In this document: positions 36,610 through 50,213 of the stretch, one piece after another
Position numbering within the stretch: position 1 is the first letter of the stretch
Layout: each line of letters starts with the position of its first letter
Origin: Sympetrum striolatum
Taxonomy: Eukaryota > Arthropoda > Insecta > Odonata > Libellulidae
Length of the DNA: 64,000 nucleotides
NCBI GenBank assembly: GCA_947579665.1
Contig: OX388350.1
Coordinates: 28,615,393-28,679,392 of the forward strand
Reading direction: 5' to 3'
The notes under the pieces: generated by a model
What the model saw: the letters and a program-made list of their open reading frames with translations, nothing else
What the model was told of the DNA's origin: nothing
Databases searched by the model: none
Translations under genes and position numbers: made by a program

Positions 36610-39230
36610 TTTTGATGCTTCGAACAGCATTATCTGCTATAGAATGAAAATGAAACATTGGAAATAAAATCAATGTTGACTTCCAGTGCTCAGAATTGTG
36701 TCTTTCTTAAAAGACGGACATGCATTGGAAGTTGTTTTTAGATTGGATTTAGATATGACTGCGGAAAGAACGACCAGAAATAACTATCCGTTTTAGCGAT
36801 TGATTTCCTTTGTCGATGCTTTTTGGAGATCGCGTTCGTGTTTCACTGGAACTGAAATTCCATTTACTTCGTCTAAAAGTTCTGAACCGATGGATTTCTT
36901 CAAAAAGCTTCCATCGATAGTCAGATCTCACCTGTAAAGAATTAGACCTGAGGGATTCTATCATAGCCGCAACGCTCATTACATTACTGAAATAACTACT
37001 TTGTATATTATTTTATTCCTGGTACCATATTCTGATGGATGGAATATTTTCGTTTGTTACTGGGTTCAGGATAGAGAAAAATGTATCTTTTATTTACTTT
37101 TGCCACATTCTTGATCATGGCTGTGATGAAATGAAAGCTTCTGTCGTATGAGTGGATAATTGCACTATGCAATGTATTTCCTTATATAATGCTAAGAAAA
37201 GTTTTACTCGTAGAGTCATCGTGCTTCAATTGCGTGGACATGTTCCGCTTATAGCATTCTGGTTCCATGAGGAAAGCAAGGGCAAACTACCTCACTCCTC
37301 ATCCTGCATAGTATACCTCATTCCTATCTACAAGCTCAGAGGGGGTGAGGCACCAACCAGCCTTCGGGCTGAATACTTTACAGACAGTATGTAATTTACA
37401 TAAATTTGATTTCATCTTACGAAATTAATGATTTTATTCCCTATTATAATATTAATAACTTAAATTAAACACGGTTTTGTAATTATTTCTTAAACTTTAA
37501 AATGCATTTATCAATATAAAAAACAAATAAATTACAGGGAGAAGGAAATGCAAACGGTTAAAAACAATCATGTAGTTGAATGAAAATTCAGGTTTTGGTT
37601 TATGCTTTTGTTATTAAAGCCTTGGAGTATCATTGTAGAGAAATTTACGTCACCAAGAAATACTCTCAGTTTACCAACCGGTGTACCGCGGCACACTATT
37701 TAGTATACCTTCAGCTCTTGGTGCATCGCGTTTGGGCAGCTTCTTGCTCTTCAAAAATCTCTTATTTTTTGGGAATTTCGTCCCTCGTGGTGTTAATAAA
37801 AATTTATGATGAATAATTCAATAAATCCTCAAATATATGCTCATATATTATAAGAAATATGTACAATTAATAATAGCGCTGACAAGGTTTTCCTGCTTAA
37901 TCAGGAATTTCCCTTATTAGTATGGCAATCTCTTCAATTAAGGATTCCCGAGAGCTGAGAGCAACTTCAGAGACCGGTGACGCAATCGCCTTTGTGTTTT
38001 ACAGAGGTACTAGAGTGATGATCTTTTACTAGACGATATCCTATTTAAAAACTTGCTTTAGAATACTTAAAACTGTTTTGAAACGACTGAGGAATCCCGC
38101 TAATTCCTGACATCCTTTTATCTGTTGTAAATCTCGTTAAACAATGGTTATTTGCCTAACACACGCTTATGTTCCCGTATATATTTAACCAGAAACCAGG
38201 AGAAAGTATTGGTGGGATTAAATATTTTATAAATAATATTTTTCCTTGTAAATGTGCGTTTTATTTATAAACTCTTTACATCTCATTGCATGTTTTTAAT
38301 AACTCGGTGCTGTAATAACTCTATGTTATTATTGATGTGTCTGAATGTATTAACTCAATGTAATTATTAATTCATAATGAAGCGAAGATGTTATTTACTT
38401 TTCCGCAGGAGTTAATTCTGAATATTACCGGTTTCAACATTTGTAGATCTTATGATGGCGTGATGAAGCTTAATTTCCACAATATGCCGACCACTTCCGT
38501 AGATTTTAATTATTGATTGTTGTAATTTAAATATTTATAAGATTTATAACGTTTTATTATAAAATAAATAATTAAATAGTAGTCCTTTTTGCAAAGAAGA
38601 TAATCTAGCCTCTCTCATATCTGCTTATTTAAGTGGGATATGCTATCGAAAACAAACTTTTTAATATAATCAAATCTCTCATAATTTGTTGCCAAATTCT
38701 TTTAACGAAGATAAGAATATCAATCTTCTTAGAATTTTTACGAAACTTGTCTCAACTTGTACAATGTTTCTTTTAATTTTGTAACCGAGCCTGTTTTGAA
38801 ATTCATAACCTTAAAACAATTAAAATCAACTTTCCATGCATTTCTTATAGGAAATATTTATCCCGTAGAAGATAGACTCGTAGGCTAATACACGCTTGAA
38901 ACATGGCCAATTATATTAGAATAGTCGGTTTTTTAAGAACGCGCTAGTTTGCGAGTTTTACAACTTGCGGTTATCAGGTTTTAGGAGAAATGGTGGCACA
39001 AGGATAGTTATTGCGGAATCACCTTGCAGCTCGAGCGTAAAAAAGTGACGACAAAATTGCTCTTTAAAATAATTAATCGATTAGCTATGCATCGTTGCGT
39101 CTTTGATAATTTCTTGCGAAAGTCTCAGGTGCGATCTAGAAATATCAAGGACACTATGATATTAACTTGAATTTTGTGGAGAAATAATGGAATGGTTCCT
39201 TGACGTAAGCGAATTATTTTATGATTTACT
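36610..39230. other. Intergenic stretch, no supported gene
   Basis: Short open frames on both strands without domain character (for example 37152-37394 and 37580-37816, plus strand). Nothing recognisable was seen. Confidence 0.4.
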
Positions 39231-39239
39231 CCACTTGTG

Positions 39240-39441
39240 GGTGTTTTCCCGCAACGTGGGTTTTTTCTTAGTCAACCTTCAGTTGCATAGATTTTTTCCC
39301 ACACCCTTCTCTTTTTTTTGTATTTTTTTTAATAAGTTGAGTTTTTTTAAATGTAACGACATACGAGGTTAGGTGGAAGAGAGGCCCACCTGGGCCTAAC
39401 CTCGCCAATAAAGGGTCAAACTAACTAACTAACTAACTAAC
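39240..39441 (+). mobile_element. Retroelement 3' end with (AACT)n tail
   Basis: The segment 'gaggttaggtggaagaga' then 'gggcctaacctcgcca' forms a small hairpin-like 3' end, followed by 'ataaagggtcaa' and (actA)n at 39417-39441. It resembles LINE or SINE tails. No coding part is left. Confidence 0.5.
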
Positions 39442-39704
39442 TTGAGAAAAATTGGGTCTCTTAGAACCGATTATCTCCTCAAACGATCCAAACCTTATTA
39501 GAAACATGACCTTGGATACCTAAGATCAGATGAGGTTCATCCATATAGCACCTAAAGAATATCGACAAAAACAATATCATAGCTTAGTAATGCGTTGATA
39601 TTAGAGAGTATTAAACTAAATATTTCTAATTTTTATTTATGTTTTCTTCTTGGAAAATTGCCAACATTTGCCTCCTGCTTACTTCTTAAGAACTGGAGAT
39701 AATA

Positions 39705-39786
39705 ACTGAGTGGGTAGGAGCAAAGGGGAAGACTTGCTAACATAGCAGCGCCGATGTTCTTGGTTCAACTCCTGGCTGAGGCATGG
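39705..39786 (+). repeat. tRNA-like segment, possibly SINE-derived
   Basis: 'ctgagtgggtagg' resembles a tRNA A box and 'ggttcaactcc' matches the B-box consensus GGTTCRANNCC at suitable spacing. The arms do not fold into a clean cloverleaf, so this is a tRNA-derived SINE head or tRNA pseudogene rather than a functional tRNA. Confidence 0.3.
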
Positions 39787-39789
39787 TTG

Positions 39790-41261
39790 TTTATGTTCGT
39801 CTTTGAAACCATAATAGTAATATTGATCTCATTATACTAAATGTTGGGTAGTAAAGATACAACATTACAACATACTCTGTAGCCAAAAGGTTTTTTTACA
39901 GTTATTCTTGAACCGTGCGCTGTTTTATAGTCTCATGCACAAAAGTAATTGTTGGCGAAAGTATCTCTGAGGTAGAAATTGTTCAGTAAACCTTTTAGTC
40001 TCGAGTCTTAGAATATAAGTATTCTTAGAAATTGAATACTTTTCGACATCACAGGTACATCCCTGTCTCAATGAGAATAATTATTCTGTTTTGTCCGGTC
40101 ACCGAAAAATATTTCATGATAAGTACATACATACAAGAATGGTAATGTGTATGCTGTTTCAAGGTTATGGAAAATCCATACTAACTTATAGCTAATTCAC
40201 AGCGGTGTGTATTTTTGTATTTCGTGTATTCATATGTATTGTATTAATTATTTTTATGATTTTTTATTTATTTTAATTTTTTAATTATTTGTTTATTTTT
40301 AATTTTTTTAAAATTAAAAATAATATATTGTTGCGGTTATATTGTAAGTAGTTGGTGTTTTGTATTGATGCATAAAAATATTTGTTTAAAAAATTGTCAT
40401 ATAAGTCAGTTATCGTCGGCACCTGCCCTCGCACACTAACTGCGGCGTTTTTTAAATAAATAACTAAATAAAAAATAATCCTGCAAGTGGATACGATTAA
40501 AATAGAAATTGTGCAGCAAACTTTTTAACCTCGAGTCCTAGTATTCTTTGGAATTGATTACTTTTCGACACTAGGCTTTAATAAGAATAGCCTGCAAATG
40601 CATACGATAACCGTCAACCTCAGGTATGGTCAGACTACAATAAAAAGTACACGAAAACGCCAAATTTAGATCTGACCGCGGGGGACGAATCGTTCCCCTA
40701 TTTCCTCTCACCCACTCATGGCATAAAGAAGCATGAATATATCGGAATTTCGTAATCCTTTCGCTGTCGAACGACGAGCATAATCGATTCGTAAAATATA
40801 GCACCGAATCACCTCCTCGGGAAACTCAGGAAATCCATGCAAATGCTTTCCGTGACGAATTAAGAAACCTATGAGTGGATCTCCGAGAAAGAAGAGAAGG
40901 TATGAAGACAGATGAGTAGCAGTTCTAAGGACTTACCGCCTTGGTGTTAAGAGATCAAGTGAGAGGGGGGTCAGACACGTGTTACCTAATGTCTTGTCGC
41001 GGTAGGAAAAAATATCGAAGGCCAGAAGCTCGTATGCAGTTCAGAAAAAGGGAGAAAGTGATCCTAACTGGACCCAAATACAACCCACGGATTACGTATT
41101 AGATCCATAAGCACTGACGTATCTAGAAGAGGGATATCGGCTACCCTTGTATGACTTTTTAATACAAGCTATGATTTGATTCGTATTTGCTTACGTAGTA
41201 ACAAGAGAATCCAAGGAGATATGTTAGAGCGAAGTAAATCTAATATATATTTGATTAAAAG

Positions 41262-41262
<1 letters not shown>
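39790..41262. other. Intergenic stretch, no supported gene
   Basis: Very AT-rich at 40200-40480. A GC-richer patch at 40600-40900 is open on the minus strand for 77 codons but shows no family. Confidence 0.4.

Positions 41263-41342
<80 letters not shown>
41263..41342. repeat. (TA)n microsatellite, about 80 bp
   Basis: Uninterrupted alternating TA. Confidence 0.95.
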
Positions 41343-41345
<3 letters not shown>

Positions 41346-42340
41346 AATTATATAATATAATTATATTTTTATATTATTATAGTTTATAGAGTATATCTGC
41401 CATTAATTACATACACATAAATAAAGTAAAGGTGGAGAAACTTCATTGTAACATCCTATCCTCTTTGAATTTTCTTGTCGCAGCTTAAGCAAATTGCTTG
41501 TTTATAATACAATTTTATATATAACAATACGTAAAATCTATCTTTTGTGTAAAATAATCATAATCTTTTAGAAAAATGTCAATAAAAATAATCCAGAATG
41601 AATCAGCCTTTCTGTATCATCTTAATAAAGAACACAATTTTCCCAGTAACGAACGGCTAATTGTGCCTCATACTATAGGAAAATTTGTGAATCATTTTGT
41701 TTGCTATTGGACTGGCTAGCGTTACTTCTACCACGAAATGTTACTCGTGCATAATAACTTGATCGTGAGCTTCATAAATCTCACGCGGTTTTGCTTTCTC
41801 TTTCGCGTGTTTTTATGTAGTTTATTTTCGGTGAAATAGTTTAAATCGTAGATTAATGAATGTAATATTTGGAATATTACTGAAAATCTGGTACTAATTT
41901 TTACGAAAAAATATTTCGGCTCCCAATACTTTGAGATCTTTATGTGATTTCCGCTTTTCGTGTGAGACAACGAAGGTAGGAGTCTGCACTATTCATATTA
42001 AATTTCTACTCGTAGAAGCATGTATTAACCATACCGTAGTCGTTTGATTATTATTTTGGAGAAAAACTTTAAAATTACTGTTTGAGAGTCTTGAAGCATA
42101 TTCAATAACAAAACGAGTACCCTGTGAAGCGGATAGTGAAGATGGCTTGCAATGGAAGATTCAACTTCTAGCGTTAAGGAGTGGAATTATTTCCATATCT
42201 ATAAATGAATATTATACTGTCGCGTCAATTTAAATTTGGTTTCATTAGTTTCTCCGACTTCTCAATCGTTGTCTCTGACGTTTGAATTTGATCTGCTATT
42301 GGTTGGCGTCTCTAAATATACTGCTGCAAGTGTACCCATT
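41343..42340. other. Intergenic stretch, no supported gene
   Basis: Short frames only. Nothing recognisable was seen. Confidence 0.4.
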
Positions 42341-42343
42341 GTA

Positions 42344-43048
42344 TAATTTTTACTTTCTCCCTATACGTAGTATAGAGAAAGTATTGTATTCGCAAAAAAA
42401 TCGACCTCCAGATTTCAACGGAAATAGATGTTCTGGGGCCAATAGAGTTCGTTTTCGCTATTTTCTCGAACATGTCTGTCTGTGTGTATGTGTGTCTGAG
42501 TGTCTGTCTGTGGTAAAAAAAGTTTGTATCTTGAAAAAGTTTTTATCTTGAAAATTAATTATCCGATCATTTCCAAAATTCACATTTAATATTTTCCTAA
42601 CAATGCCAAGAGTTGATTAGTTTTTTATGAATATCGCTTAACCGGAAGTTGCGGTTTACCCGGAACCAAGGTTTGTTTCTTAAATATCTCTGTCAGAATG
42701 CAATGTAGGTATGTATAATTATATACAAAAGTTATAGATAATGTACTTTACTACAACTTTGGTTGAAACATTTTTTAGTAACACTGATTGTTTAGGAGTT
42801 ATTTGTGAATACTCGCTAACCGTAAGTTGCTTTTTATCCAAAAATTGTAGTTTTTCTTAAACATCTCTGACAGAATTTGATGTATTTATATACAATTTGT
42901 ACAAAATTTATAGATAATGTATTTTACTACAACTTTTGTTCGAAACATTTTTCTATAACACTCATTGTTTGGAGTTATTTATATATTACCGGCATAGGCT
43001 TCTGTTTTCAATAAATATGGAGAAAGTCATGTGTTGGCCACATCAGAT
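42344..43048 (+). mobile_element. Dispersed repeat of unknown class, copy 1
   Basis: It starts with a near-perfect hairpin 'actttctccctatacgtagt'/'atagagaaagt' and ends '...catgtgttggccacatcaga'. Inside are a (TGTC)n-like tract and at least two tandem sub-repeats of about 170 bp, each with 'ctctgtcagaat' or similar, 'tatagataatgta' and 'aggagttattt'. There is no coding capacity. It is the reverse orientation of the copies at 47391 and 57390. Confidence 0.7.
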
Positions 43049-43280
43049 TTTTTTATTTTGTACTGTATTTGGGTTTATGGCTACAATTCACACAGACTGT
43101 ACTTCCCATGTTCATAAATCTATTTAATCAGATGTGTGTATGAGTTCCAAGAAATTTTCCTTGATAGGGTATTTTGGTCAATTTCGTAATGGCTTTATAC
43201 TACCGCAACAGAGATAAGATAAAATCGATTGTGGCAGGTTTTATGGAGTGAAAATCCGTATCAATAGAATGGTAAGAATG

Positions 43281-43420
43281 ACATCACAAATATTCTTTTA
43301 CATAAATGTATTTAAAACACGACCAGTTTCGGCACAGATCGACCTAATGATGGCTAATCTGTGCAGAAACTGGTCGTTTTTAAATACATTATTCTCGGAA
43401 AAGAGTATTTGTGATTTTAT
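43281..43420. repeat. Palindromic element, arms about 55 bp
   Basis: The core arms 43307-43339 and 43357-43388 pair ('gaccagtttcggcacagat' against 'atctgtgcagaaactggtc'). The pairing extends outward to 'cacaaatattcttt' and 'aaaagagtatttgtg'. The centre 'ctaatgatggc' plus 'gaaactggtc' resembles the motif in other palindromes of this window. Confidence 0.65.
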
Positions 43421-44029
43421 TCTAAACATCCTACATATAAGATAAATAGAATAGAATAAAATATTGATATAAAGGTTACAATCTTGCTCAGACAAAGACA
43501 CCAACTTTCACAAAATACTCCAAGTGATAATGATAATGATAATAATTTTATTACGTCACAAGAAATGTATTCATTACAACAGAAAACTTATGTCCTTCAA
43601 GGGTGACAATATCAAACAATTGATTCTAGCAATAATATTCGTACTGTATAAATATCTTTTTAAGTTAAGTTTTACAAAACTTAAATTATGTTTACAGACA
43701 TGTTTTTATTTAGGTTGCGTCGTAAATTGACATTATAATTCGCAACATTTCACAAAATATAAACAAATAAGTTTTATATATTGCATAACAACCTTAAAAC
43801 CTTTTTAAATATCTAAAAATCTTATCTTTTAAAAACTCTTCTAAGGAGTAGTAACATTTTTAGCTATATTTTTTAGGCTATCAATAAATAGCTAATCATT
43901 TTTACCACACCTTTCTAAGAATTCTGTTGGAATCTTATTAAATAATTTTATTCCCATATAGTATGGTAAATAAATAATAATGTGGTGATCAAATTATCCT
44001 TGCTGCTTCCTCCATTCTTCGTTCTCTAG

Positions 44030-44520
44030 ATTATCCCCAAAGTCTTGTTTTGACGAATTTAGTGCCTCTCTCACCGAACAACGAATCACTTCGCCCGAGC
44101 AGGAGACCAAACATTCGCCGACGACGGGACGTGAGCGATGATTCCTTGCGATGAATGTCGAATAACTGACAAAGGCGATCCGTATCGCGCAAGTACAGTT
44201 GGTCCGATTTCCTGGAGAAAGATGTCCTGCTACATTTCCGAGGGCAATGCAATACATTAGACATTAGTGATTCCGGTATCGGCGGTCACTCGAGCGAAAG
44301 GAAAATAGTCGGGTGAATTACAAATTGCCCCTCCAATAATTTCCTGTCCGCCGCAATCCGAATTTCAAATTTTATGCATGGCAATTTATAATGCGCACCC
44401 ATTCTCTTGGGGCCCTTCTTTCTAAAGCAAGGTTTTCGACGTCTCTTTCTTCACCGGCCCACAATGCATCGCGAAGACCTCGCTTCGCTTCGCCCATCCG
44501 AAACTCTTTCTATTGCTCTT
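44030..44520. other. GC- and CpG-richer island
   Basis: This roughly 490-bp patch is visibly richer in GC and in CG dinucleotides than its surroundings. Two overlapping minus-strand frames (to about 44264) exist but look unlike known proteins. It may be a regulatory region or a decayed exon. Confidence 0.3.
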
Positions 44521-44831
44521 CTTTGTCCATCCTAATCTACCCGATCAAGGAGTTTCGTTTTTCTTAGTTGCCCTTAACAATTTGCAAGAGAGTTGCATCG
44601 TCATGTTCGTCAATAAAAAGACCCCAATTATACACAATGCACAGGAGCTCTTATGTTGCAGCTCCCGTATCCTGCCATATACAGGGTGTCCGGGTTAAAC
44701 GTATAATAATACAAAATTTTATTACCTGAGAAGTAATTGAAATATTAATAGCGGTTTGGTGGTTGTTTGGCTGCTGAATTATCATCGGAATAAAATTCAC
44801 AGTCTCTGGCGATGTCTTGTGGAAATACGTC

Positions 44832-44904
44832 ATGATGAAGAAGAGCAATATGTACTTTTATATATAATACTGTGGAAAAAGTACAAATTGTTCTTCTTCA
44901 TCAT
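44832..44904. repeat. 28-bp imperfect inverted repeat
   Basis: Arms 44832-44859 and 44877-44904 pair with about two mismatches ('atgatgaagaagagcaatat' against its complement). Nearby 'acagggtgtccgggttaa' at 44682-44699 resembles a DNA-transposon end, but no partner was found. Confidence 0.55.
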
Positions 44905-45040
44905 ATCATCGGAATGCTGATAAACGTTATCGAAATACATATAATTATAAAAATAATGTAATAAAACAATAAAATAAATATATATAATAATGATACATTA
45001 ATATGTTATAAATATAACTATAAAAATTATAAATTAAGAT

Positions 45041-45066
45041 GATATATATATATATATATATATATA
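45041..45066. repeat. (AT)n microsatellite
   Basis: Short uninterrupted run of alternating AT. Confidence 0.9.
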
Positions 45067-47390
45067 CATAATTATTTATGAACAATAATATATTATAACA
45101 TTTATAATTACAAAATAAGATCACGATATGGATTCGTAATGATCCCACGAGATTACTTTAGTTTTAAACAGTATATCTAGATTCCATGTATCTTGAGCTT
45201 TAATTCTTTGGTCCTCTTTGATTAGAAGTGAACCCTCTCCGCTTCAAATCCAACCCAATAAATGTTCCTCCACACAAAAATGGAAGCTCGTAAAAATCTC
45301 TACAACCAGTTGCTTATGGTCATTATTATAATCGCTTAAAATAGAATATAATTTGGCTGAGAGCCAGTTGGCAAGGTTAAGACAAATAACGGCTTCGAGG
45401 TTATCATCAACCCTAACCATTTACCTAATATGCCTCGTAAAGGAACTAAAAACTTGAAATGCATTGATTATTTCGGAAATGAAACTCATTCGATCAGTGT
45501 GACGTTCACACTATAACTCGCAAAATTGAAATTAATGGTTCTTCTATAAAGTTTTGAGATATTCAAATAATACCTCTCTGTATTAATGTTCTGTTACAAG
45601 TTGTGTATTTACGGATGTTCATTTACCCTACATTCGATATCTTTACACTCTTGTCATAAATGGACTGTTACCCAAAACTATTTTAATTTCAATTTCATCA
45701 AAATCAAAATTTCAAAAATCAATTTCAACCAAATTTCGCAAAAATTGACTTTTCAACGCGGAAAAAATTGCAGCTTAGATTTCATACCTCTAACATCGCT
45801 GGGCTCAACCTTAGGTCACCCGAAATGGCATCCATACGAAATGAATCTAAGAATAGGTTGTCTATTTCTTTCGTATTTATTCGAAGGCTTAATTTCTTTC
45901 TCTGTATTAAATAAGAGATAAATTGTCCGTACAAAATCGAAACAAAAGCTACCATACAAAAATTGAATGGAAGATTGTCAACATCTTCATTAATCTCTAA
46001 AATTAAAGAATAATTTATAAATCAATTTTAGCGGCCGAAGCCGCCAGATCCTGATTCGGACGTATATTTTTTTTTTGACCGTGAGGTTTAGCCAAGGTCC
46101 GATATAAATATTTGAAAAAAATTGTCACTATAACCTACAGAATAGCGGTATACCCCAGGCCAAAATTCAATTTAATGACCGCATTAGATGGACGTATGAA
46201 AATAAGCTCATCCGAACATTGATTTGACTCCAGAGTATTAATAACCAATCTACCGGCTCCCAACTCAACAAATGCAACCCAACTCGAGTTATTCCAAATA
46301 AAAGTTTAACCAGTGGCTAAACTATAAACATTGGATTTGTCAATTTATAAGCAACGTAGTGTTTTAAATTATATATAGCTAACAAAGTTGCTCATGATTT
46401 GTTTCGTCCGATCGCACCATTCCATCTCGCAAAATGGCCGAAATAAGTTTCAGTACGAAATGGCCGACAAATTTCATGTCCTTTGATGTAACACATACGT
46501 AAAGGAAAACTTGATAATCAAATGAGTTCCTTCTCATGCGATGCTGGTCATTAAGATAGAAACCGTTCTTACCACCTTGATTAATTTTCATTCAGTTATT
46601 ATTTAAGTAATTCGGTGATGCCAACATTTTATTGTGAATTCAGAACAGCAAGATATTGTGATAGGTATGCATGAACTATAAACCAATTTACAGTAATTAA
46701 ATACATTTAAAAAATTAAATAAATATTTACAAAATAATTTTTAGAACGAAAAATACGAAAATCTGAATCTTGACTGAATCCATCTAAGGCGGGAAAAAAC
46801 TAGCAAAAGAAACAAGGAAAGAAAAGATAAATTTTTTGTTGAAAATCAAAGCTGCCTCTCCAACACATACTTTACCCGAGGAAGGAAAACTAGATTAGGG
46901 CTATTCGTGTACACATTGACGTCACTGCACGATGAAAATATGATGAATTTATGCGAGTGAGAAGAGCATGGAATAGCAATTGGATCCCTTCTTCCGCACT
47001 TCTCATCCGGATGCGAACCAGTAGCGAGGAATAGGCAAAAGTGTACTCTACGAGTACGTCACGGTCCTTTAGAAGAGTGAAGATTGTAACCGTAAAGGAG
47101 GCTTGCAAATGAGGCTAAATAAAGCTTCTATTGTGCCTGAAGAGGCATGCTGACTTCGGAGAAAATATTTGCCGAATTAGTGAAAAGATTTATCTGAAAC
47201 GATAACTTGAATATATTTCAATTCAATTAGTTTTCCATTTGATATATTATTATAAATTGTAAATGAGCCGAATGGTAATAAGAAAAATCCGAGTAAGAGG
47301 AGTGGATTGTCAAATATTAATATTCGAGTGAAATCTCCCGTCAAAAATGACGGAATTTCAAACCTACATTATAGAAGGTGATATTAATTG

Positions 47391-48097
47391 TAAAAATCTG
47401 ATGTGGCCAACACATGACTTTCTCCATATTTATTGAAAATAAGCCTATGCCGGTAATATATAAATAACTCCAAAACAATGAGTGTTAAAGGAAAATGTTT
47501 CATACAAATGTTGTAGTAAAATACATTATCTATAACTTTGGAACATAATTGTATGTATCTACATTGCATTCTGACAGAGATATGTATGAAAAACTTCCAT
47601 TTCTGGATAAACAACAACTTCCGGTTAACCATTATTTAAGAATAACTCCTAAACAATTAGTGCTACGAAAAAATGTTTGAATCAAAAGTTGTAGAACAAT
47701 ACATTATCTATAACTTTTGTATGTAATTATATATACCTACATTGCATTCTGACAGAGATATTTATTTTTTTAAATTTAGATTTATTAAACACAATTTTGT
47801 TCCGGTTAAACCGGAACTTCCGGTTAAGCGATATTCATCAAAAACTAATCAACTTTTGGTATTGTTAGGAAAATACTAAATATGAATTTTTGAAATGATT
47901 GGATAATTACTTTTTAAGATAGAGCGCCCACAAACTTTTTTACCACAGACAGACAGGCACACAGACAGACATGTTCGGGAAAATAGCGAAAACAAGCTCT
48001 ATGTGCCCCAAAACATCTATTTCCGTCGAAATCTGGAGGTCGAATTTTTTTGCGAATACAATACTTTCTCTATACTACGTATAGGGAGAAAGTAAAA
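47391..48097 (-). mobile_element. Dispersed repeat of unknown class, copy 2
   Basis: It begins 'aaatctgatgtggccaacac' and ends with the hairpin 'ctatactacgtatag' plus 'ggagaaagtaaaaat'. It is very similar along its whole length to 57390-58101. It includes two tandem sub-repeats and a (CAGA)-rich tract. Both ends lie next to 'gtaaaaat', a possible short target duplication. Confidence 0.75.
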
Positions 48098-48099
48098 AT

Positions 48100-50035
48100 A
48101 GGTACCTATATAGGTTAACTTCCATTTCCAAAGTTTAATAATGGTTATTTTCCATAAATGTCTTCCCCGTGCATCGTATCCTATCGTATTATGTGGGAAC
48201 GATAGGGAACCTATTGTTCCCACATATGTCGTATAAGAGTTGACTTTCGAAATCATCTTTGTCGTTAGGGAATTGTTTATTCATACAAAACTACACAATA
48301 TTTTTCGTAAATTTTGTCTGTTGTCTCTCAATATCGACTATAATGTTATATTCTATGACCAAAATAAGAATCCTTATTCAATTTACTTTCTTTTAGTGTT
48401 CGTCTCGATTTTGTACGACCATTATCCCTGTTTTTATTCTGTTTAATTAGTTACTAGTTAATTAATTGCGTAATTTAATTAGTTACTGACATCGGATGGA
48501 TAAATATATACAAAACGGTGATTATTATATAAGATGTGAATGTCTCCATGTTGATAAGTACCAATTTACGATTGTTTACTTTCGTGTATTTTCTGGTAAA
48601 AAGGAAGGGTTTACTGAAGGAATATTTGTGCAGCTGTGTTTAAATGATATTAGTTGAGATGGTTCCAAATCTGTGGGTTTAAAATAATTGACAGGGAGCT
48701 CAAAAATTTTTCACGACCACTTCCAGCATAGCATTCTGTCACACAACGAGAATAACCTAACTTTTATTACAACTTTCAATAAGATAGTTATTTTTTACAT
48801 ACTTATGATCATTGAAGCTAAAAAATCAGAAACTGAAGTATTTGCCAATATAGATAACTTGTAAATTAAGATTAGTATTTTAATGTATAAGGAGATACAG
48901 TTAAAAACATTTCAGCAGTTCTTTTGGTTTACATTTGAACCTAATTTATGGTAGAAAGAGAAAGAACTCGATTTAATAGTTAAGTGGTAATTAGTTTGGG
49001 TTAGTTTCATCGGTTGCTAATAGTCGCAAAAATTATTGCCCCGATCATTTACTGTTTGCGAATAGTAACCGACTGTTTTGTGGGGAGCCTGAAAGGATAT
49101 CATGAACAATTTATATATATATACATTTCATGATTGAGGCATAGCGGTTGAGAAGCACTGTCCTAAAGAACAGGAGCTTACATAGCGAAATGACGAGATA
49201 GCGAGCCCAACGTGGGCTTGAGTCCTCCGCCTGTACTTATATTTTGGTCTCGGTTGAGATAGCATTGAAGCCCATGCTACCTTGAGTGCTAGAATCGCGA
49301 ATTGAAAATTGAATGAATTCAAGGACAATCCGATTTGGGGACTCCTATATTCCGCGAACAATACGTGATCGAAATAAATATGCTATTATAATGACTGATG
49401 CCATGGCTTTCTGAAAGAGTAAGGAGTGGTGGCTAGCATTGAAGAGATCAAAATATTAAAAATTGTCTTATTTATGGATTGAAACGGTAAAATTTATCTT
49501 ATTTATGGATTAAAACGAACTATATGTAGCCTCTTCGGTAAAATGAACTGAATCCAACAGTCAATACTGACATATGTTGAGTTTCTATGGCAATGAATGA
49601 ATGAATTTCGTTTGGTTAGGAAAATGGGATTTAATTATTCGGCATCACCCAAACCTTACGAAGTGTTATTATCAAGGCTATGAACAAGACTGAAGCATAA
49701 GTTTTATGAAGGATATATTTTACTCTATCCCGTACCAAATGGCATAAAAAATACGGAAATCGTCTAAATACGCAGATAAATTTATTTATAAAATAATAAT
49801 ATATAAAAACTAAATGTTGTTGATTTCATAATTATCATTTATAGGCTACTCAGTCTTTTGTATATTTTGTAAATTGGTAATTTCGTTTAATCCTTCTTCC
49901 TTATCCATTTAGTGATCCAGCGGATTTTATCTCATTATCTCACTAATAGTAATTAAGAATGATACATTCAATAATTTAGACCACGTGAAAAAATTAAAAG
50001 ACAATATCTTTAATTGCTAACACTGAAATATATTA
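48100..50035. other. Intergenic stretch, no supported gene
   Basis: A short hairpin lies at 48191-48225 (arms 'atgtgggaacgatagg' and 'cctattgttcccacat'), and a hAT-like end at 49139-49160. No coding signal was seen. Confidence 0.4.
49139..49160 (-). mobile_element. hAT-type terminal sequence
   Basis: Read on the minus strand, this is 'cagtgcttctcaaccgc', the common hAT terminus. The opposite end was not found. Confidence 0.4.
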
Positions 50036-50051
50036 TTTTACAACCTAGGTT

Positions 50052-50213
50052 ACAGCTTCTACATTGTATTTTATGTCATCACTCAAATTACAATGTATGC
50101 CTCGGCAGTTTGATGATTCAGTTGTGTGTGAACCTGACGATGGTAATGTACCGAAACCGGTAGTTCCTAAATAAAAACCTTTGTGGAAAAGTAAAAATCT
50201 ATTTTCAATTCAA
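50052..50213 (+). mobile_element. 162-bp retroposon with 15-bp target duplication and hammerhead-like core
   Basis: 'tttacaacctaggtt' is duplicated exactly at 50037-50051 and 50214-50228, which defines the insert. Inside, in hammerhead order, are stem I 'gaac' (50130-50133), core 'ctgacga' (50134-50140), stem II 'ggta-atg-tacc' (50142-50152), 'gaaa' (50153-50156), the loopless palindrome 'accggt' (50156-50161) and the stem I partner 'gttc' (50163-50166). One extra T lies between the core and stem II. It also has 'aataaa' and no coding frame. The boundaries are solid. The ribozyme reading is by eye and unproven. Confidence 0.65.

Larger units (their letters stand above)
43425..47385. other. 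Intergenic stretch, no supported gene
   Basis: It contains a (gataat)n run at 43524-43545 that may be an antisense LINE tail, a GC-richer patch at 44030-44520, a hairpin at 44832-44904 and AT-rich simple sequence near 45.05 kb. The frame 45586-45921 (plus, 111 codons) has no recognisable domain. Confidence 0.4.

Noticed and set aside
39705..39786. Functional tRNA gene
   Set aside because: A-box-like and B-box motifs are present, but no clean cloverleaf or acceptor stem could be drawn.
41263..41342. AT-rich origin or regulatory signal
   Set aside because: It is a plain (TA)n microsatellite with no surrounding structure.
47384..47632. Minus-strand frame starting 'MVNRKLLFIQKW', also at 57331-57639
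   Set aside because: It lies wholly inside the dispersed repeat and recurs with the repeat. It has no domain, and the frame is not kept in the copy at 42.3 kb.
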